A stretch of DNA of 36,586 nt from assembly GCA_045602885.1 (NCBI GenBank), contig JAZSCJ010000056.1, positions 1 through 36,586 on the forward strand, given 5' to 3'. The stretch is from JAJPXI01 sp045602885. Lineage in GTDB: Bacteria; Bacillota; Clostridia; Oscillospirales; Oscillospiraceae. How positions within the stretch are numbered: position 1 is the stretch's first letter; each line of letters opens with the position of its first letter. Made by a program: the position numbers and the translations under genes. This document shows, one piece after another, positions 31,758 to 36,586 of this stretch. The notes under the pieces were generated by a model. The model was not told the origin of the DNA, did no database searches, and saw nothing but the letters and a program-made list of their open reading frames with translations.

Positions 31758-32921
31758 ATGGATTTACGGGAGTTGTCCTGGCGAGAGCGGGGGTGGCTTT
31801 GGGTGCGGTTGGGCATTCGTCTGCTGCTGACTGTGTCGGTGCTTCTGCTGATTTTTTGGGCCGGGCCTGCGCTGCTTTCGCTGTTCATGCCCTTTGTGGT
31901 GGCACTGATTTTGGCGTGGCTGATCAATCCGCTGGTGCGCTGGCTGCAGCGCAAGCTGAAAATTTCCCGGAAAATATTGTCCCTGCTGTTTATCCTTCTG
32001 GTGTTCGGCGTGGTGGGCGGCGTGCTGGTTGCCTTTGTGTACGCAGTGGGAAGCGAGATTTATTCTCTGGTTGAGAACTGGTCAACGGTGGAGCAGGAAA
32101 TCTCCTCGGCGCTGTTGACGGCCGGCGAGTATACAAAAAAGCTCTTTGCCCTGCTTCCCCGGGAAATGCTGAGTTGGTTGGACAACTTGTATTCCGGCGT
32201 GATCGGCTGGCTTCAAACGGCCGTGCCGGAGCTGCTGGCCTCGGTGGGGGCGCGTGCAGGCGGCGTTGCCATGCGTCTGCCCTCCGGCGTGGTAGCGGCC
32301 GTGATGTTCCTGATGGCCAGCTATTTCATCACAGCGGATTATCCCGCCATTATGACTGGGATTACCCGGCGCTTGAGCCCAGGTACCCGGAATGTGCTTG
32401 CGCGGGTGCGCAAGGTGGCGGTGGGCGCCTTTGGCGGTTATGTGCGCGCTCAGCTGCTGTTGTCCCTTGCGGTGTTTTTCATCCTGCTGCTCGGCTTTGC
32501 CATCATCGGGCAGCGGTATGCGCTGTTGCTGGCGCTGCTGCTGGCGGTAATGGACTTTATTCCCATCATTGGTTCGGGTACCGTTATGGTGCCCTGGACG
32601 GTGATCTCGCTGGTGACCGGCGATTACCGCAAAGCACTGGAACTGATCGTCATTTGGGGTGTTATCTGTCTGTTTCGCCGGTTTGCCGAGCCCAAGGTGG
32701 TGGGCGATCAGACCGGTCTGTCACCCATTTTGTCGCTGATCAGCATTTATGTGGGTATGCGTCTGGGCGGCGTGTTGGGCATGGTGCTGGGCCCGGTGCT
32801 GTTGTTGATCCTTATGAATCTGGCCAAAATGGATATTCTGGTCGGCACACGGCGCGACCTGCGTCTGGCGTTTTACGATGTGCGCGCCCTGTTGGCGGCA
32901 GGACGTAAGAGCGATTGTTAA
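31758..32921 (+). CDS. AI-2E family transporter, YtvI-like
   Basis: A 387-aa polytopic protein with about seven to eight helices: a pair near 20-60 and 70-100, an amphipathic region, then helices at about 175-200, 225-310 and 330-360. The pattern PFVVALILAWLINPLVRWLQRKL and the late SLISIYVGMRLGGVLGMVLGPV are typical of the AI-2E/PerM family, including the sporulation protein YtvI. Family functions include signal export, ion/proton exchange and unknown roles, so a function cannot be fixed. AAGAGGTGAG precedes the ATG. It has its own promoter and lies between degV and htrA. Confidence 0.88.
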   Translation: MDLRELSWRERGWLWVRLGIRLLLTVSVLLLIFWAGPALLSLFMPFVVALILAWLINPLVRWLQRKLKISRKILSLLFILLVFGVVGGVLVAFVYAVGSEIYSLVENWSTVEQEISSALLTAGEYTKKLFALLPREMLSWLDNLYSGVIGWLQTAVPELLASVGARAGGVAMRLPSGVVAAVMFLMASYFITADYPAIMTGITRRLSPGTRNVLARVRKVAVGAFGGYVRAQLLLSLAVFFILLLGFAIIGQRYALLLALLLAVMDFIPIIGSGTVMVPWTVISLVTGDYRKALELIVIWGVICLFRRFAEPKVVGDQTGLSPILSLISIYVGMRLGGVLGMVLGPVLLLILMNLAKMDILVGTRRDLRLAFYDVRALLAAGRKSDC

Positions 32922-33013
32922 AAATTCCTTTGATTTGATTTCACAATTTCGCCACATCGGTAGGGTATCTTATAGGAGTATGGAATCCATCCATCCCGAA
33001 AGGAGCAACCATT

Positions 33014-34360
33014 ATGTATCAAGATCCCGATCGTTCCGAGGGCCACATCCCTGCCGACCGATACCGGGTGGAGGATATGGGGCCGGAGGTTCGGCAGCCC
33101 AAGCAAAAGAAAAAGCGCATCTGGCCCAAGGTGCTGTGTCTGTGTCTGGTGTGCACCTTTTTAGGCTGTGCAGGCGGCGCGGCTGTAGGCATTTACACAC
33201 TGCAATGGCTGGAACGCAAAAATAACACGGCCACATTGTATGAAAGCGACCGTGCGCCTACCGAGGTGGAGGTGATTCAAACCACGCCCGGGCAGGAGCT
33301 GTCGCTGGAAGAGATTTACGCATCCTGGGTCAATTCCACCGTGGGTATCACCACCGAAATCGTAACCACCAATCTGTTTGGCCAGCCGGTCAGTGCCGGT
33401 GCGGCCGCAGGCTCCGGTTTTGTCATCTCGGAGGATGGTTACATTGTGACCAACCATCATGTCATTGAAGGGGCCAGCAGCGTCAAGGTCACCTTCTATG
33501 ACGCCAAGCAGTACGATGCTGTCGTGGTGGGCAGTGAAAAGAGCAATGACATCGCCGTGCTCAAGATCGAGGCGGAAAACCTGACCCCGGTGATTCTGGG
33601 CAATTCGGACAATCTGCATGTCGGGCAGACTGTGACGGCCATCGGCAACCCGCTGGGTGAGCTGACCTTCAGCCAAAGTGCAGGTATCGTTTCGGCCAAG
33701 GATCGTGCCATTACCCTGTCGGACGGACAGACCATCAACATGATCCAAACCGACTGCACCATCAATTCGGGCAACTCCGGCGGCCCGCTGTTCAACACCT
33801 ATGGCGAGGTGGTGGGCATTACCAGTGCCAAGTACTCCAACAATGGCTCCTATGCGGAAGCCACCATTGAGGGCATTGGCTTTGCCATTCCGATGAACGA
33901 CGTGGCGCAGCTCATCCAGGATATTGTGACCCACGGATATGTGACGGGAAAACCCAACGTGGGTGTGCTGCTGGGCGAAGTGGACGAAGGTGCGCTGCGC
34001 TATGGAATTCCCGATGGTGCAGTGGTAGAAGCGGTTTTGGAGGGCGCTTGTGCCGACCGCGCCGGTTTGAGAGAGGGCGACATCATTACCGCGGTGGACG
34101 ACGTGGTGATTACCGGGGTAAGTCAGCTGCAATCGATCCTTCAAAACCATCGTGCCGGCGATACCGTGACCTTTACCGTCTATCGTGATGGACAGATTCT
34201 TTCGCTGCCGATCACGCTGGATGAGAGAAATCAAGCTCGTGTCGATGCGCTGGAAGAGCTCAAGAGGCAGTACAGTGCCCAACAGCAGCCGGTGCAGCCG
34301 CCTTCGGATGATGTGATAGTTTTCCCCGATTTCGGCTTTGGCTGGCCCTTTGGCTGGTAA
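33014..34360 (+). CDS. htrA: HtrA/DegP-like membrane-anchored serine protease
   Basis: A 448-aa S1C protease for extracytoplasmic protein quality control. A basic N-terminal segment (KQKKKR) precedes one membrane helix (about 41-63), so the protease lies outside. The trypsin-like domain has the catalytic His in TNHHVI (about 147), Asp in SNDIAVL (about 180) and Ser in NSGNSGGP (about 255). One PDZ domain follows (about 310-400; AGLREGDIITAVDD), and a Pro/Gln-rich tail ends in FGFGWPFGW. AAAGGAG precedes the ATG. No CssRS-type gene lies nearby. A terminator follows. Confidence 0.95.
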   Translation: MYQDPDRSEGHIPADRYRVEDMGPEVRQPKQKKKRIWPKVLCLCLVCTFLGCAGGAAVGIYTLQWLERKNNTATLYESDRAPTEVEVIQTTPGQELSLEEIYASWVNSTVGITTEIVTTNLFGQPVSAGAAAGSGFVISEDGYIVTNHHVIEGASSVKVTFYDAKQYDAVVVGSEKSNDIAVLKIEAENLTPVILGNSDNLHVGQTVTAIGNPLGELTFSQSAGIVSAKDRAITLSDGQTINMIQTDCTINSGNSGGPLFNTYGEVVGITSAKYSNNGSYAEATIEGIGFAIPMNDVAQLIQDIVTHGYVTGKPNVGVLLGEVDEGALRYGIPDGAVVEAVLEGACADRAGLREGDIITAVDDVVITGVSQLQSILQNHRAGDTVTFTVYRDGQILSLPITLDERNQARVDALEELKRQYSAQQQPVQPPSDDVIVFPDFGFGWPFGW

Positions 34361-34378
34361 ACAAAATAACAAGATGGC

Positions 34379-34410
34379 CGCAGAAGATATCTTCTGCGCC
34401 CGTTCTTTTT
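34379..34410 (+). terminator. Terminator after htrA
   Basis: A 20-bp palindrome (34379-34398) is followed by CCCGTTCTTTTTT. Confidence 0.82.
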
Positions 34411-34450
34411 TGCAAAAAACAACCTGCTGCCGTTTTGCGGCAGCAGGTTG
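34411..34450 (-). terminator. Terminator after the M23 peptidase gene
   Basis: A 13-bp stem (34420-34432 with 34438-34450) is followed on the minus strand by G then TTTTTTG. Together with 34379-34410 it forms back-to-back terminators between convergent genes. Confidence 0.85.
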
Positions 34451-34457
34451 CATAAAG

Positions 34458-35975
34458 TTAAAGATAAGACAGAGGGTTGACACGGGTACCGTTGATGCGG
34501 ATTTCAAAGTGGCAGTGGTCGCCGGTGGAGCGGCCGGTGGAACCCACGCGAGCAATGGGCTGGCCCTGATAAACCTTGGTGCCGGCCGAAACAAGCAGGC
34601 TGGAGCAGTGGCCGTAGTAGCTCTGCACGCCGCGGCCGTGATCGATAATGACCAGATAGCCGTAAGTGCCCTTGTAACCGGACCAGACCACGGTACCGCC
34701 GTCGGAAGCGACGATGGTACGGCCGTGGGGGGCTGCGATATCAAGGCCGCCGTGATAGCTGTAGGTACCAAAAATGGAGCGATAGCCAAAATAAGAGGTG
34801 ATCTTGCCCGACACAGGCCAGTGGAAGGTGCCGGTAGGCATGGTGCGGGGACGGGGCTTGGTGCCCACGGCCACCACTTCGGTGGTGGGCTCAGACAGGG
34901 TGATGCTGGAGAGAATGTCGCGCGCTTCTTCGTAGCCGTTGACATAGGTGACATTGGCGGAGATCCGAGCCTCGCCGGGGGTACCGGCAACCAGAACCTT
35001 GCGGTCACCCTGGTACATGGTGTCGTTGGGCACTTCTTCCACCGGGCAGGCAATGGCTTCGTTGTAGGTGACCGCTTCCACCGTGCGCACCGACAGATAG
35101 GGAATGCTCTTTTTGACGGTCAGCACATCGCCGATCATCAAGCGATTCAGATTGGCCTGCGGATTCAGAGCCATCAGCTCGCTCAGCGACATATCGTTGG
35201 CATAGGCGATGCCCATGTAGGTGTCGCCCTTGACCACTTCGTAGGTGGTCTGGCCATTGGTGTTGGTGGTCAGAATCTCTTCCATGGAAGCCAGATCCTG
35301 CAAAACATCCGAGGAAATGTATTGATAGGTGATGCTGACGTCCTCGACATACTCGATCTCGGTGGTGTTCTCGGTGATATACTGCGAGGACAGACCGTTG
35401 AGCATATCGACCATGGCGGCCCGGTCAGAGCTGGCACCGATGAATTTGCCGTCGACCGTCAAAACATAGGACTTCATAACTTCGCCCACCTGGTTGAACA
35501 GATAGGTTTCAAAGGAGGCGATGGGGGTGATCTTGTCTTTCTGGGTCAAAGCGAAGGTGTACTCGGGCTGCAGATCCAGTTCATACTCGTGGCCCAGAAT
35601 GGAGCAGGCACGCTGCTCTACGCGATCCATCACCTGATCGAACACGGCCGGCTGGAGTACCGTACCCACATCCACGCCGTCAATGGTGACCACATAACTG
35701 GGGGTGTAGACCGTGCTCACGAGCAGAGCCAGAATGGCTACGCCCGAGATAGCAAAAAACGGCAGGGGGCTGATCACCTTGCGGTCGGCAATGGCACAGT
35801 CCAGTGCGTGCCAGAGGAACTGGGCACGCTTCTTGGCAGCGATGGCACCGGCGTGAAGGTCGGAAAACAGCTTGCGTGCCTTGGCGCGCAGGCTGTCGAT
35901 GCCCTGCTCCGAAGCGATTTCTTCGGAAATTTGTGTGCCGACCTGGGGCCGGTTATGACGCAGAATCTCGTCCAT
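34458..35975 (-). CDS. LysM-G5-M23 peptidoglycan endopeptidase
   Basis: A 505-aa membrane-anchored cell-wall enzyme. A long cytoplasmic N-terminus (about 1-68, charged and helical) precedes one membrane helix (about 70-90). After an unassigned region come LysM (about 243-290; YEVVKGDTYMGIAYAND, binds peptidoglycan), G5 (about 292-370; includes VEEVPNDTMYQGDRKVLVAG) and M23 (about 390-505). The metal site is visible in HGGLDIAAPHG and GDHCHFEI, with YGHCSSL. M23 enzymes cut peptide cross-links. A promoter and a hairpin leader precede it. Confidence 0.94.
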   Translation of the reverse strand: MDEILRHNRPQVGTQISEEIASEQGIDSLRAKARKLFSDLHAGAIAAKKRAQFLWHALDCAIADRKVISPLPFFAISGVAILALLVSTVYTPSYVVTIDGVDVGTVLQPAVFDQVMDRVEQRACSILGHEYELDLQPEYTFALTQKDKITPIASFETYLFNQVGEVMKSYVLTVDGKFIGASSDRAAMVDMLNGLSSQYITENTTEIEYVEDVSITYQYISSDVLQDLASMEEILTTNTNGQTTYEVVKGDTYMGIAYANDMSLSELMALNPQANLNRLMIGDVLTVKKSIPYLSVRTVEAVTYNEAIACPVEEVPNDTMYQGDRKVLVAGTPGEARISANVTYVNGYEEARDILSSITLSEPTTEVVAVGTKPRPRTMPTGTFHWPVSGKITSYFGYRSIFGTYSYHGGLDIAAPHGRTIVASDGGTVVWSGYKGTYGYLVIIDHGRGVQSYYGHCSSLLVSAGTKVYQGQPIARVGSTGRSTGDHCHFEIRINGTRVNPLSYL

Positions 35976-36023
35976 AGGTGATTCTCACTCCCGTATGGTT
36001 GATATTTTAAGGAAAGAAAAACG

Positions 36024-36039
36024 GCTGAAAGCAGCCGGT
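36024..36039 (-). promoter_or_regulatory. Terminator-like hairpin in the M23 leader
   Basis: On the minus strand CGGCTG-CTTT-CAGCCG is followed by TTTTTCTTTCC, between the promoter and the ATG. A second hairpin, CAAATG-TAAC-CATTTG (36063-36078), lies before it in the same leader. It could act as an attenuator. Confidence 0.6.
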
Positions 36040-36081
36040 TACAGAGAAATGCAAAAAAGATTACAAATGGTTACATTTGCA

Positions 36082-36110
36082 ATCATACACACATTGGCTC
36101 AAAATGTCAA
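36082..36110 (-). promoter_or_regulatory. Promoter of the M23 peptidase gene
   Basis: On the minus strand: TTGACA (36110-36105), 17-bp spacer, TATGAT (36087-36082), giving a leader of about 100 nt. Confidence 0.8.
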
Positions 36111-36289
36111 GAAGATTTTGGTTTACATAGATAGATTTTCAAGGAAATAACTGCTCGCAGCGTGTATTCCGCACAAAACGACACACCAAACGGTTGCGGC
36201 TTCGGTTGACGACAGCAAAAAAACAACGCCCACATTTTGTGGGCGTTGTTTCCAATTGTAACTTTTTCGGGAAGATGTTGCGTTGGTTC
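36111..36289. other. Non-coding gap with one long hairpin
   Basis: No convincing gene was found. A perfect 14-bp hairpin (36221-36234 with 36238-36251, TTT loop) has an A-run on its left, so it would act as a terminator for minus-strand transcripts coming from the repeat array; nothing else was recognised. Confidence 0.6.
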
Positions 36290-36586
36290 TGCCGACGAAG
36301 GCCCGTGAACAGGAAAGGAAAAAGTTAAGCCAATGCAGCAGTCGGGCCGTAATAAAATGTGCCGGTGGCACATTTTTAGGCTCCGACTTCGGCGGCTATG
36401 CCGACGAAGGCTCGTAAACGGGGGAGGAAAAAGTTAAGCCAGGGCAGCAGTCGGGCCGTAATAAAATGTGCCGGTGGCACATTTTTAGGCTCCGACTTCG
36501 GCGGCTATGCCGACCAAGGCTCGTAAACGGGGGAGGAAAAAGTTAAGCCAGGGCAGCAGTCGGGCCGTAATAAAATGTGCCGGTGG
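36290..36586. repeat. Tandem array of a 109-bp structured unit
   Basis: Units start at 36290, 36399 and 36508 with a period of exactly 109 bp; the third is cut by the window edge after 79 bp. Units 2 and 3 differ at one base in that overlap, while unit 1 is more diverged. Each full unit contains a 10-bp hairpin (AAAATGTGCC with GGCACATTTT) enclosed by AGTCGG...CCGACT, and a second hairpin CTTCGGCGGC-TAT-GCCGACGAAG with one mismatch. No unique spacers are present, so it is not CRISPR, and the period is not a multiple of three. Confidence 0.9.

Noticed and set aside
33161..35053. 630-aa minus-strand open frame across htrA and the M23 gene
   Set aside because: Overlaps two certain genes and crosses the double terminator between them; low-complexity translation.
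35976..36120. c-di-AMP (ydaO-type) riboswitch before the M23 gene
   Set aside because: The leader is about 100 nt and the conserved ydaO stems and sequence blocks are not visible.
36290..36586. CRISPR array
   Set aside because: The units are contiguous 109-bp repeats with no unique spacers and no cas genes nearby.

Overview
The window looks like a chromosomal segment of a GC-rich, low-AT-spacer Clostridia bacterium, most likely an Oscillospiraceae/Ruminococcaceae relative (Faecalibacterium/Gemmiger/Subdoligranulum-like). The reasons are the Firmicutes blocks gdpP-rplI-dnaB and tilS-hpt-ftsH, a spoIIP sporulation gene, strong AGGAGG ribosome sites, and the protein sequences themselves. The genus is an inference. 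No plasmid, phage, transposase, integrase, tRNA, rRNA or CRISPR array was seen.

Layout. 1-2500 (minus): DEAD-box RNA helicase, PspC-domain protein and GNAT acetyltransferase, ending at a strong bidirectional terminator. 2620-3770 (plus): ilvE with its own promoter. 3819-9058 (minus): a four-gene surface cassette made of a secreted, membrane-anchored PIG-L deacetylase, a GT2-GtrA fusion glycosyltransferase, an unrecognised membrane-anchored protein and a NAGPA-type phosphodiester glycosidase. 9287-16185 (minus): a tight eight-gene run of ABC-F ATPase, DUF1294, membrane protein, metG, DUF4177, ECF-S-like protein, TatD nuclease and TatD-linked radical SAM protein, closed by a large terminator. 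16256-18884: a diverged direct duplication of the rlmA promoter and first 24 codons. The left copy is a truncated remnant, the right copy belongs to intact rlmA, and between them lies a lipoprotein gene that appears to be broken by a one-base frameshift.

19694-27544 (plus): gdpP (c-di-AMP phosphodiesterase), rplI, dnaB, tilS, hpt, ftsH. 27565-29012: a small unlisted 38-aa ORF whose ribosome site is buried in the ftsH terminator, then azlCD (branched-chain amino acid export). 28996-30180 (minus): spoIIP. 30272-31652 (plus): a FabT-like MarR repressor overlapping a DegV/FakB-like fatty-acid-binding protein, with TTGA-N3/4-TCAA operator-like sites over the promoter. 31758-34360: AI-2E/YtvI-like permease and an HtrA protease. 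34458-35975 (minus): a LysM-G5-M23 cell-wall peptidase with a terminator-like hairpin in its leader. 36290-36586: a tandem array of a structured 109-bp unit running off the window.

The most interesting candidates are the surface-glycan cassette, the rlmA duplication around a lipoprotein, the FabT-FakB unit with its operator, and the 109-bp array. Several large open frames opposite real genes are GC-driven shadows and were left out.
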